Of a stretch of DNA of 58,401 nucleotides, positions 32,314 to 39,600 are shown in pieces. The DNA lies in the NCBI GenBank assembly GCA_015059545.1, contig SVAG01000007.1, positions 1 to 58,401 of the forward strand, given 5' to 3'. Below the pieces are notes generated by a model. That model searched no databases, was not told the origin of the DNA, and saw only the letters and a list, made by a program, of their open reading frames with translations. Source of the DNA: Lactobacillales bacterium (lineage in GTDB: Bacteria; Bacillota_I; Bacilli_A; RF39; UBA660). Position numbers and translations under genes: made by a program. Position 1 is the first letter of the stretch. Each line of letters opens with the position of its first letter.

Positions 32314-34273
32314 ATTCTTCTACTTTAATAGTAGGTATAGTACTTTCTATATCACTAGCATTAGGTTCAGTACCTTTAATATAGTACATTATAGTTGAAT
32401 TTTTAGTATCTTTAGTAGCTGCTTCACCAGTTATTGGATTAACAAGTACACCAACTACATTATTAGGTTGTTCATACCATGATTCTTCTTTTTCTTTTAA
32501 ATATGATTCCATAATTTCAACCCACATGTTTTTTAAAGTAGTACCATCTTTATCAACAGTATTAGTATTATCATCATATCCAATCCATCCACCAATAAGT
32601 AAATCAGGATTATATCCAAATATTAAATGATCAGTATCTGTAGTACCTGTTTTAATAGAATACTTTTTAGTTATTTTAGGTGCGATATTAAAACAAGTAG
32701 GGTAGTTATAATCAATTAAGTTTTTATTATAACAATTAGATAATAGTTCATTTAAAATAAAGGTAGTATTTTTATTTAAAATAAGTTCTTCTTCATTTTT
32801 ATATTTATATAAAACATTACCATTCATATCTTCAACTTTAGTAATAAAATGAGGTTCTATTTTATATCCACCACTAGCAAATGTAGAATAACCTTCCATC
32901 ATTTCTAAGATATTAATTTCTTCAGTACCTAAAGCTAATGAAGGTAGTTCTTCTAAATTAGATGTAATACCAACTCTTTTAGAAAAATCAACTAATTCTT
33001 TTTCACCTAAAAATAAATGAGTTTTAACTGCAAATACATTATCAGAATAAGATAGGGCAGCAGCTAATGTAATAGGTTTATTAGCATAAACATCATTATA
33101 GTTTTTAGGACTATATGTTTTATTGCCAGAAAAAGTAAATGTTGTTTTTTCACTAGTAAAAGTAGTAGTAGAAGTAAAACCATTTTCTAAAGCACTATAG
33201 TATAAAAATGGTTTCATAGTAGAACCAACTTGTCTTTTAGAATCAGTTACACGATTAAATTGACTCTTATTATAATCTTTACCACCAGCTATACCTAGTA
33301 TTTCACCATTTTTAGGATTCATAACAACAATAGCAGTTTCTAATTTTGTATCTTCCATATGTTTTTTTATAGTAGAATCAATAATATTTTGAGCTTCTAA
33401 ATCTAAACTCGTATAAATTTTTAAACCACCGGTTTTTAAAAATGAAGAAGGTATTTGTTTTAAACTTTTAAGCTCTTTTATAACTGCATCTTGATAATAC
33501 ATTAAAGTAGAAGAGTTATTTTCATTTTCAATACCTAAATATTCTAACTCAGTATCATAAGCTTCATCAGCTTCTTTATCAGTAATATAACCTCTATCAA
33601 CCATAGCATTCAAAATTAATCTTTGTCTTTTTTTAGCGTTTTTTTCATTTACAGTAGGAGCGTAATTAGCAGGTGATTTTGGAATACCTGCTAGCATAGA
33701 AGCTTCAGCTAATGTTAAATCTTTACTGGATTTATTAAAATAATATTTACTTGCATTCTCAATACCATAAACACCACCATAATTTATAGTATTTAAATAT
33801 CCTTCTAATATTTCATCTTTACTATAATGAACTTCAAGTCTTATAGTAAGCCAAGCTTCTTCTATTTTTCTAGACCATTTTTTATCAAAATCTAAAAATA
33901 AATTTTTCGCATACTGTTGAGTTATAGTAGATGCTCCTTGTACTGTTTTACCACTAACTATATTAGTACCAAAAGCTTTTACAATTCTTAAATAATCAAA
34001 TCCCATATGTTTATAAAAATTTTTATCTTCAATAGCTAATGTTGCATTTACTAAATCGGTAGATATATTATCTAAATTAATCCATTCATTGTTATTACCT
34101 GTAAATAAGTTTTTATCTTTATCATATAAATAATACCCATTAGCTGAATTAATAGATAATTTAGGAGACATTTTTGCATATATATATAGCCCTATATAAA
34201 ATAATAAAAATAGTATGATTAATATTATTGTAGTTTTAAAAAATATTTTAAAGAATTTTTTTATATTAATCAC
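32312..34273 (-). CDS. Class A penicillin-binding protein (PBP1A family)
   Basis: A 653-residue bifunctional wall synthase. A membrane helix (about 13-35) is followed by the GT51 glycosyltransferase: EDKNFYKHMGFDYLRI with the catalytic Glu, then QGASTITQQYAKN and RKIEEAWLTIRLE. The transpeptidase has GSTMKPF, SYSDN and KTGTTDTDH. The C-terminus after it is short, without extra domains. It polymerises and crosslinks peptidoglycan outside the membrane. The exact Bacillus counterpart (ponA, pbpF, pbpG) cannot be fixed. Confidence 0.93.
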   Translation of the reverse strand: MINIKKFFKIFFKTTIILIILFLLFYIGLYIYAKMSPKLSINSANGYYLYDKDKNLFTGNNNEWINLDNISTDLVNATLAIEDKNFYKHMGFDYLRIVKAFGTNIVSGKTVQGASTITQQYAKNLFLDFDKKWSRKIEEAWLTIRLEVHYSKDEILEGYLNTINYGGVYGIENASKYYFNKSSKDLTLAEASMLAGIPKSPANYAPTVNEKNAKKRQRLILNAMVDRGYITDKEADEAYDTELEYLGIENENNSSTLMYYQDAVIKELKSLKQIPSSFLKTGGLKIYTSLDLEAQNIIDSTIKKHMEDTKLETAIVVMNPKNGEILGIAGGKDYNKSQFNRVTDSKRQVGSTMKPFLYYSALENGFTSTTTFTSEKTTFTFSGNKTYSPKNYNDVYANKPITLAAALSYSDNVFAVKTHLFLGEKELVDFSKRVGITSNLEELPSLALGTEEINILEMMEGYSTFASGGYKIEPHFITKVEDMNGNVLYKYKNEEELILNKNTTFILNELLSNCYNKNLIDYNYPTCFNIAPKITKKYSIKTGTTDTDHLIFGYNPDLLIGGWIGYDDNTNTVDKDGTTLKNMWVEIMESYLKEKEESWYEQPNNVVGVLVNPITGEAATKDTKNSTIMYYIKGTEPNASDIESTIPTIKVEE

Positions 34274-34385
34274 CTCACTATATTTATTATTGGAAAAATA
34301 TAGAAAAATATAACTTAAAAATTATAAAAAAATGTTGCAATTATAGCATATCTATATTATAATTATGCAGGAATGGAGAAATAAC

Positions 34386-34730
34386 ATGTCCAAAGTAAAT
34401 ATAACAAGTATTTTAAAAAATAAAAATACTAAAGAAATAATAAAAAATAATATAAAAGGTATAGTAAATGATAATATAATAAACTATATAGATAATAATA
34501 CTAAAGTTAATATAAAAATAAGTGATAGTATTATTATGACAAGAAAAGAAGAGGATAGTGAAATTATATTTGAATTTAAAGAATTAGAAAATACTAAATG
34601 TATATATAAAATATATAATAAAATATTAGAATTAAATATATATACAAATAAAATAGTAAAAAGAGATAATTATTTAGAAATAGATTATAATATCGAAGAA
34701 GAAAAATTAAATTTCAGAATAGAGTGGTAA
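34386..34730 (+). CDS. YwiB-like DUF1934 beta-barrel protein
   Basis: A 114-residue protein with alternating beta strands in its second half (EIIFEFKELENTKCIYKI, LEIDYNIEEEKLNFRIEW), consistent with DUF1934/YwiB. It precedes argS by one base, as ywiB does in Bacillus, and position carries much of the call. The start at 34386 has GGAG 9 bases upstream; the frame's earlier ATG at 34365 overlaps the likely transcription start after TATAAT near 34355. Function unknown. Confidence 0.65.
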   Translation: MSKVNITSILKNKNTKEIIKNNIKGIVNDNIINYIDNNTKVNIKISDSIIMTRKEEDSEIIFEFKELENTKCIYKIYNKILELNIYTNKIVKRDNYLEIDYNIEEEKLNFRIEW

Positions 34731-34731
34731 T

Positions 34732-36420
34732 ATGATACTAAAAATATTAGAAAATATAATAAAAGAAGAATTAAATAAATTAAATTATGAAGTGGATGCT
34801 AAAGTTATTAAATCAAATAGACCAGATTTATGTGATTATCAATTTGATGGTGTATTTAAATTAGCTTCTATTTACAAAAAAAGTCCTATAGAAATAGGAG
34901 AAGAAATAGTTGCGTGTATAAATGAAAGAGGAGATTTTTCTCATTATTTCAGTGAAGTATCATTTGTAAAACCTGGATTTATAAATATAAAAATAAGTGA
35001 TACATTAATAAATGAATTACTTGTTAAAATGAATGAAAATGATAAATTTAATATAGAACAAAAAAATGATGAAGTATTCTTCTTAGATTATGGTGGACCT
35101 AATATAGCAAAACCACTACATGTAGGACATTTAAGAAGTGCTATAGTAGGAGAAGCAGTAAAAAGAACAATAGAGTTTAAAGGATATAAAACTATATCAG
35201 ATGTTCATTTAGGAGACTATGGACTTCAAATAGGACAAGTTATATATGCTATAAAAAGAGATAATATAAACATAGAAGATATAACATTAGAATATTTAGA
35301 AAATGTATATCCTAAAATTAGTGCTTTATGTAAGCAAGACGAAGAAGTAAAAAAAATATGTGCTGATATTACTAAAGATTTACAAGATGGTAATTTAGAA
35401 TATCATAAATATTTCGAAAAAATAAAAGAAGTATCAGGAAATGATATTAAAAGATTATATAAATATTTAAATGTAAAATTTGATTTATGGTATGGGGAAA
35501 GCGATGCTTATAACTATATAGAAGAAGCGAAAAATATTATAGATAGTAAAAAATTATTTAAAATGAGTGAAGGCGCTTTAGTAGTAGAAGTAAAAGAAGA
35601 TACTGATAAAAAAGAAATGCCACCACTTATATTTGAAAAAAGTAACGGAGCTTACTTATATGGTACAACAGATATTGCTACTATATTACAAAGAGAACAA
35701 GATTATAAACCAGATCATATATTATATTTTACAGATCTAAGACAACAAATGCATTTTGAACAAGTATTTAGAACTGTAAAAAAAGCTGGTATAACAGATG
35801 CTAATTTAGAATTTTTAGGATTTGGAACAGTAAATGGTAAAGATGGTAAACCATATAAAACAAGAAGTGGAGATGCTCCTAAACTTGATGACTTATTTAA
35901 CGAAGTAAAAGAATTATTTATTTCTAAAAAAGAAGAAAATAAGAGTATGAGTTTAGAAGACAGGGACAAAATAGTAAATGCTATAATTAAATTTGCAGAT
36001 TTACAAAATAATAGAGAAAAAGATTATATATTCGATATAGAAAAATTTAGTGAAGTTGTAGGAAAAACAGGACCATATATTTTATATACTTATCTTAGAA
36101 TAAATAAAATAATTGAAAATAAGGAAATTACTACACTAAATGACATAGTATATAATGATTATGATAGAAATTTAAGAATTAAATTATTAGAACTTGAATT
36201 AGCAGTTAATAATGCGTTTAACACAAGAATGCCAAGTTATATAGCAGAATACATATATGATTTATGTGTATTAGTTAATTCATTCTATCAAAATAATCAT
36301 GTTAATAATGAAGAAGATAAAGATAAACAAAATAGCTTTGTTTATGTATTAAATTTAACAAATAAAATAATAAAAGAAATGTTAAATATACTTGTTATAG
36401 ATATACCAAGTGTAATGTAA
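34732..36420 (+). CDS. argS: Arginyl-tRNA synthetase
   Basis: A 562-residue class I aminoacyl-tRNA synthetase. The N-terminal domain precedes the HIGH-type motif in GGPNIAKPLHVGHLRSAIVG. The catalytic core continues with DVHLGDYGLQIGQ and ALVVEV, then a C-terminal anticodon-binding helical domain with GPYILYTYLRI. As in most ArgRS, there is no canonical KMSKS. Overlap-like spacing to ywiB and a 13-base gap to rpoE suggest one operon, the Bacillus order. Confidence 0.95.
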   Translation: MILKILENIIKEELNKLNYEVDAKVIKSNRPDLCDYQFDGVFKLASIYKKSPIEIGEEIVACINERGDFSHYFSEVSFVKPGFINIKISDTLINELLVKMNENDKFNIEQKNDEVFFLDYGGPNIAKPLHVGHLRSAIVGEAVKRTIEFKGYKTISDVHLGDYGLQIGQVIYAIKRDNINIEDITLEYLENVYPKISALCKQDEEVKKICADITKDLQDGNLEYHKYFEKIKEVSGNDIKRLYKYLNVKFDLWYGESDAYNYIEEAKNIIDSKKLFKMSEGALVVEVKEDTDKKEMPPLIFEKSNGAYLYGTTDIATILQREQDYKPDHILYFTDLRQQMHFEQVFRTVKKAGITDANLEFLGFGTVNGKDGKPYKTRSGDAPKLDDLFNEVKELFISKKEENKSMSLEDRDKIVNAIIKFADLQNNREKDYIFDIEKFSEVVGKTGPYILYTYLRINKIIENKEITTLNDIVYNDYDRNLRIKLLELELAVNNAFNTRMPSYIAEYIYDLCVLVNSFYQNNHVNNEEDKDKQNSFVYVLNLTNKIIKEMLNILVIDIPSVM

Positions 36421-36433
36421 TTAGGAGGAATTT

Positions 36434-36862
36434 ATGAAAATTAAAGATATGCAGGTTGAAGAATTAGAGTTAATGAGTCTTACAGACTTAACTTATATGA
36501 TTTTAAAAGAAAATAAAAAATCAATGAATACACCAACACTATTTAAAGAAATATGTGGTTTGCTTGAATATAGTGATGAAGAATATGCTTCTAAGATAGG
36601 AGATTACTATACTTCTCTAAATATTGATAAAAGATTTGTTCTTTTAGAAAACAATGAATGGGATATTAGAGATAATCATTCAATTGAAATAGTTATCGAT
36701 GAAGAAGAAGATGAAGAAGAAACAGAAGAAGAAGTAGAAGAAGATGAAACTCTAGAAGAAGTAGAAGAAGAAAATATAGATGAAAATTATGAAGATGATG
36801 ATCTTGAAGATGAGTTAGAAGATTTATCTATAATAACAGAAGAAGATGAAGAAGAAGAATAA
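36434..36862 (+). CDS. rpoE: RNA polymerase delta subunit
   Basis: A 142-residue Gram-positive RNA polymerase accessory factor. The N-terminal winged-helix HARE-HTH domain spans about 1-80 (MSLTDLTYMILKENKKSMN, YTSLNIDKRFVLLENNEWDIR). The rest is almost pure Glu/Asp, the disordered tail that displaces nucleic acid and speeds recycling. AGGAGG precedes the start. Order argS-rpoE is close to the Bacillus arrangement. Confidence 0.92.
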   Translation: MKIKDMQVEELELMSLTDLTYMILKENKKSMNTPTLFKEICGLLEYSDEEYASKIGDYYTSLNIDKRFVLLENNEWDIRDNHSIEIVIDEEEDEEETEEEVEEDETLEEVEEENIDENYEDDDLEDELEDLSIITEEDEEEE

Positions 36863-36875
36863 TCTTCTTTTTTTT
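36852..36875 (+). terminator. Terminator of ywiB-argS-rpoE
   Basis: AAGAAGA pairs with TCTTCTT, then T-run; the rpoE stop is in the loop. Confidence 0.65.
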
Positions 36876-36899
36876 ATGCAAAATAAAATAGGTGATAAT

Positions 36900-37391
36900 A
36901 TGTATTATACAAATATATTTTTTATATATTCAGTAGTTGGCTATATAATAGAATATATTCTTTATTTAGTTATGGGATATAAAGGTGGAATACTATATGG
37001 ACCATGGACTCCAATATATGGAGTAGGTAGTGTCGTTGTATTATATATTTATAATAAATATATAGCTAAGTTAAAAACACATAAAATATTAAAATTTTTA
37101 TGTATATTTCTAACAGGATTTATATTGTTATCCATTATTGAATATATAGGTGGAGTATTGCTTAAAATTTTATTTGATAAAACATTATGGAATTATACAG
37201 ATTATGAATTTAATATTGGTAAATATGCAGCCCTAGAGATGGGTCTTATTTGGGCAATAAGTTCTTTATTTCTTATTTATATGTTAAAAAAAGTAACCGA
37301 TAAAATAGCAAAAAAAATACCCAAATATATAACTTGGATATTAATTATATTGTTTTTCGTTGATACGTTTTTTACGTTTCTTAATAATTGA
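36900..37391 (+). CDS. Putative membrane protein, CmpB/DUF1113-like
   Basis: A 163-residue protein with about five membrane helices. The text SVVGYIIEYIL, GILYGPWTPIYGVGSVVVLY and IEYIGGVLLKILFDKTLWNY is typical of the family listed as putative ABC transporter permease (Pfam ABC_trans_CmpB). No ATPase gene is nearby, so a transporter role is not supported. The start at 36900 has AGGTGAT; the longer frame reaches back into rpoE. Its last 51 bases overlap the convergent GNAT gene. Confidence 0.75.
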   Translation: MYYTNIFFIYSVVGYIIEYILYLVMGYKGGILYGPWTPIYGVGSVVVLYIYNKYIAKLKTHKILKFLCIFLTGFILLSIIEYIGGVLLKILFDKTLWNYTDYEFNIGKYAALEMGLIWAISSLFLIYMLKKVTDKIAKKIPKYITWILIILFFVDTFFTFLNN

Positions 37392-37880
37392 TTTTTCTAT
37401 TTGTTTAAATTCATCATAACCATTAAGAACATAATAAATTGTACCATTTTTTCTCATAATTCTAGATACATCCCAACTTTTAATATATAAAATAAAAGCA
37501 CATTTATCATAATCTTTTTCAGATATTATTATTATTGGTTCATTAGTTTCTAACCATTCAGTAGATAACTCAAGCATTTTATCAAAATATTTATTATTAA
37601 AATTATTATAATAGAAAGAAGGTTTAATATATAAATTAGACATTTTTCTTTCTTTTTTAGTTTTCTTTAAATTCATAAATCCGATTAATTCATTTTTCTT
37701 AAATACCAAAATAATATTTCTTTCACCAAATGTTAAATTAGGTATTACTTTTTCATCAAACCATTCTACATAATCAGGATATTCTATTTCCATAATACTT
37801 CTTATTTTTTCTAGAATATCAGTTATATCTATATTATTATTTAATAACGTTTGAATATCAGTGTATATAACGTCTTTCAT
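37341..37880 (-). CDS. GNAT-like N-acetyltransferase, weak match
   Basis: A 179-residue protein with a GNAT-like middle: IILVFKKNELIGFMNLKK, then a strand SNLYIKPSFYY and helix. The acetyl-CoA loop is not clear, so activity is uncertain. The C-terminal tail is very basic (IKKRKKRINEK) and is antisense to the end of the upstream membrane protein gene. A GGTGATTTC stretch lies before the start. Related to unassigned acetyltransferases; substrate unknown. Confidence 0.5.
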   Translation of the reverse strand: MKDVIYTDIQTLLNNNIDITDILEKIRSIMEIEYPDYVEWFDEKVIPNLTFGERNIILVFKKNELIGFMNLKKTKKERKMSNLYIKPSFYYNNFNNKYFDKMLELSTEWLETNEPIIIISEKDYDKCAFILYIKSWDVSRIMRKNGTIYYVLNGYDEFKQIEKSIIKKRKKRINEKQYN

Positions 37881-37913
37881 GAAATCACCAATTTCTATTA
37901 TAACACAAATGTA

Positions 37914-38552
37914 TTAGTTTGCAACTTCAAAATATTCTTCTAATGTAATATTTTTTTCATATATATTTTTAGCAACTTCTTTACCTACATATCTATAATG
38001 CCATGGTTCATATTTAAACCCAGTAATGTCTTCTTTACCTTTTGGATATCTTAAAATAAAACCATATTTATGTGCATTATCCCTCATCCATACAAATTCT
38101 TTAGATTCTGAAAATAAATCATAATCAAAATTAGAACCTTCTACATCAATAGCAAGACCAGTTTGATGTTCAGAATGTCCGGCCTTTGCACTACAATTTA
38201 AGGCATAATTAATACCTTTTTCTTTTACATAATAATCAAATAGTTTTTCTTGATATGTATAACTTCTATATGCAGATACGACTATTATTCTATAACCTAA
38301 TTTTTTAGCATCACTACTTAATTTATAAAAGGCTAGGGCAGCTTCTTTTTTTAAATACTTTTCATCATTAGAATGTTTTAAATCGAGTTTAATTAAATTA
38401 TTTGGAATAAAATCATCTTTAAGTTTATTATTTTTATTTACTAAAACTAAAGTATCATTAGGATTTTTAACAACTTTAATATTTTCATAAAACTTATCTT
38501 TACAACTAGTCATAGTTAAAATAAAGATAATAATCAAAACATACTTCTTCAT
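37914..38552 (-). CDS. D-alanyl-D-alanine carboxypeptidase, VanY/M15B lipoprotein
   Basis: A 212-residue zinc peptidase with a lipoprotein signal (lipobox MTSC, Cys17) and an M15B domain. SAYRSYTYQ, the zinc motif SEHQTGLAIDV (His and Asp) and EPWHYRYVG (His with the catalytic Glu just before) are all present. It trims the terminal D-Ala from peptidoglycan stem peptides on the outer membrane face. No van regulatory genes are nearby, so it is likely a housekeeping DD- or LD-carboxypeptidase and not a resistance factor. Confidence 0.9.
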   Translation of the reverse strand: MKKYVLIIIFILTMTSCKDKFYENIKVVKNPNDTLVLVNKNNKLKDDFIPNNLIKLDLKHSNDEKYLKKEAALAFYKLSSDAKKLGYRIIVVSAYRSYTYQEKLFDYYVKEKGINYALNCSAKAGHSEHQTGLAIDVEGSNFDYDLFSESKEFVWMRDNAHKYGFILRYPKGKEDITGFKYEPWHYRYVGKEVAKNIYEKNITLEEYFEVAN

Positions 38553-38583
38553 ACTATCACTAATATATTATATGAAAAAGTAT

Positions 38584-38604
38584 AAAAAAAAGAACTAAGT
38601 TCTT
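38584..38604 (-). terminator. Terminator of rpmB
   Basis: AAGAAC pairs with GTTCTT just beyond the rpmB stop, followed on the minus strand by a T-run. Confidence 0.65.
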
Positions 38605-38606
38605 AA

Positions 38607-38804
38607 TTAAGCAGCTACTTCAGTATCTACAGATTTGCTTGCTTTTTTTAAAGTTCTTAATTCTCTAGCAGTTATTCTTACTTTTTCACCATTTTCAAGA
38701 GTTACTTTTTGTAAGTTTGGTCTTTGAGCATGTCTTGTAGCTCTAAGTGAATGTGATCTTCTATTACCAAATAAAGGTTTCTTTTCAGTTGCTTTTCTAG
38801 CCAT
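38607..38804 (-). CDS. rpmB: 50S ribosomal protein L28
   Basis: A 65-residue bL28 of the Cys-free form. GNRRSHSLRATRHAQRPNLQKV and ENGEKVRITARELRTLKK match the family. AGGAGG precedes the start, and a sigma-A promoter lies at 38847-38875. It is monocistronic. Confidence 0.93.
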   Translation of the reverse strand: MARKATEKKPLFGNRRSHSLRATRHAQRPNLQKVTLENGEKVRITARELRTLKKASKSVDTEVAA

Positions 38805-38846
38805 ATTATACCTCCTATATATAGTTTTTTTGTTCCATGCTTTATA

Positions 38847-38875
38847 ATTTTACTATATTTTAATAAATAAGTCAA
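38847..38875 (-). promoter_or_regulatory. Sigma-A promoter of rpmB
   Basis: On the minus strand TTGACT (38875-38870), 17 bases, TAAAAT (38852-38847). Confidence 0.7.
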
Positions 38876-38890
38876 ATGTTTATGAATAAA

Positions 38891-39490
38891 TTATTTTAAT
38901 TTTTTTACTTTTTTATTATATAGATATTCTTCCATATGTATTTGATGATATTCAGGGTTATATTCACATAATTTATTGTACATATTCATAAATAGAGTAC
39001 TAAATTCTCCATATCTACTACCACTATTGCTTATTCTAACTGAAAATTCCATAAATTCTTCTTTACTTTTTATGAAAGTGATTTTATATTCTTCATTTTC
39101 TTTAAATATTAATAGCTTACTAGCTGTTTCATATGGACAATCATCAGAATGCCATGTAACGACATCATCTATGAATAATTTTTGATGTTTATCATCATCA
39201 ATAACATCATTGAAAAAATCATCAAAAAAATCATCTTCAAATTCAAAATTTCGTTTTTTAGGAATATTATTATTTTTAATGTTATTATATAATTCATCAA
39301 TTAATTCATATATAACATAATTTTCTTTAGTTATTGTAAATGTATGTGGTTGATCATTATCACCAAAATAATGATATGCCCAATATAAATCTAAATTTCC
39401 TCCATAAAAAATTTTAAATTTACCATCTTCCGTTTCAATTGTAATTTCATCTAATTTATTAAAATCCTTCTTTTTCGTAACCTTAATCAT
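38891..39490 (-). CDS. Hypothetical protein
   Basis: A 199-residue soluble protein I do not recognise. The N-terminal half is beta-rich (ITIETEDGKFKIFYGG, HTFTITKENYVIY). A very acidic stretch (EFEDDFFDDFFNDVIDDD) lies near 83-100, and the second half has mixed strands and helices, including HSDDCPYE. A GGAGG site precedes the ATG and its promoter faces that of dnaE. It has no signal peptide or membrane segment. Confidence 0.6.
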   Translation of the reverse strand: MIKVTKKKDFNKLDEITIETEDGKFKIFYGGNLDLYWAYHYFGDNDQPHTFTITKENYVIYELIDELYNNIKNNNIPKKRNFEFEDDFFDDFFNDVIDDDKHQKLFIDDVVTWHSDDCPYETASKLLIFKENEEYKITFIKSKEEFMEFSVRISNSGSRYGEFSTLFMNMYNKLCEYNPEYHQIHMEEYLYNKKVKKLK

Positions 39491-39515
39491 AAAAAACCTC
39501 CAAAATATGTTTTCT

Positions 39516-39579
39516 ATTATAACACAATTATTTTATTTAACAACAAATAATTGTTAATAATTGTAATTTATAGTAAAAT
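39516..39579. promoter_or_regulatory. Divergent promoters of the hypothetical gene and dnaE
   Basis: Minus strand: TTGTTA (39543-39538), 16 bases, extended TATAAT (39521-39516). Plus strand: TTGTTA (39551-39556), 17 bases, TAAAAT (39574-39579). The two -35 elements form an inverted repeat, TTAACAA and TTGTTAA, 7 bases apart. Confidence 0.6.
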
Positions 39580-39600
39580 ATAACTAAGGATGTGATAGTT

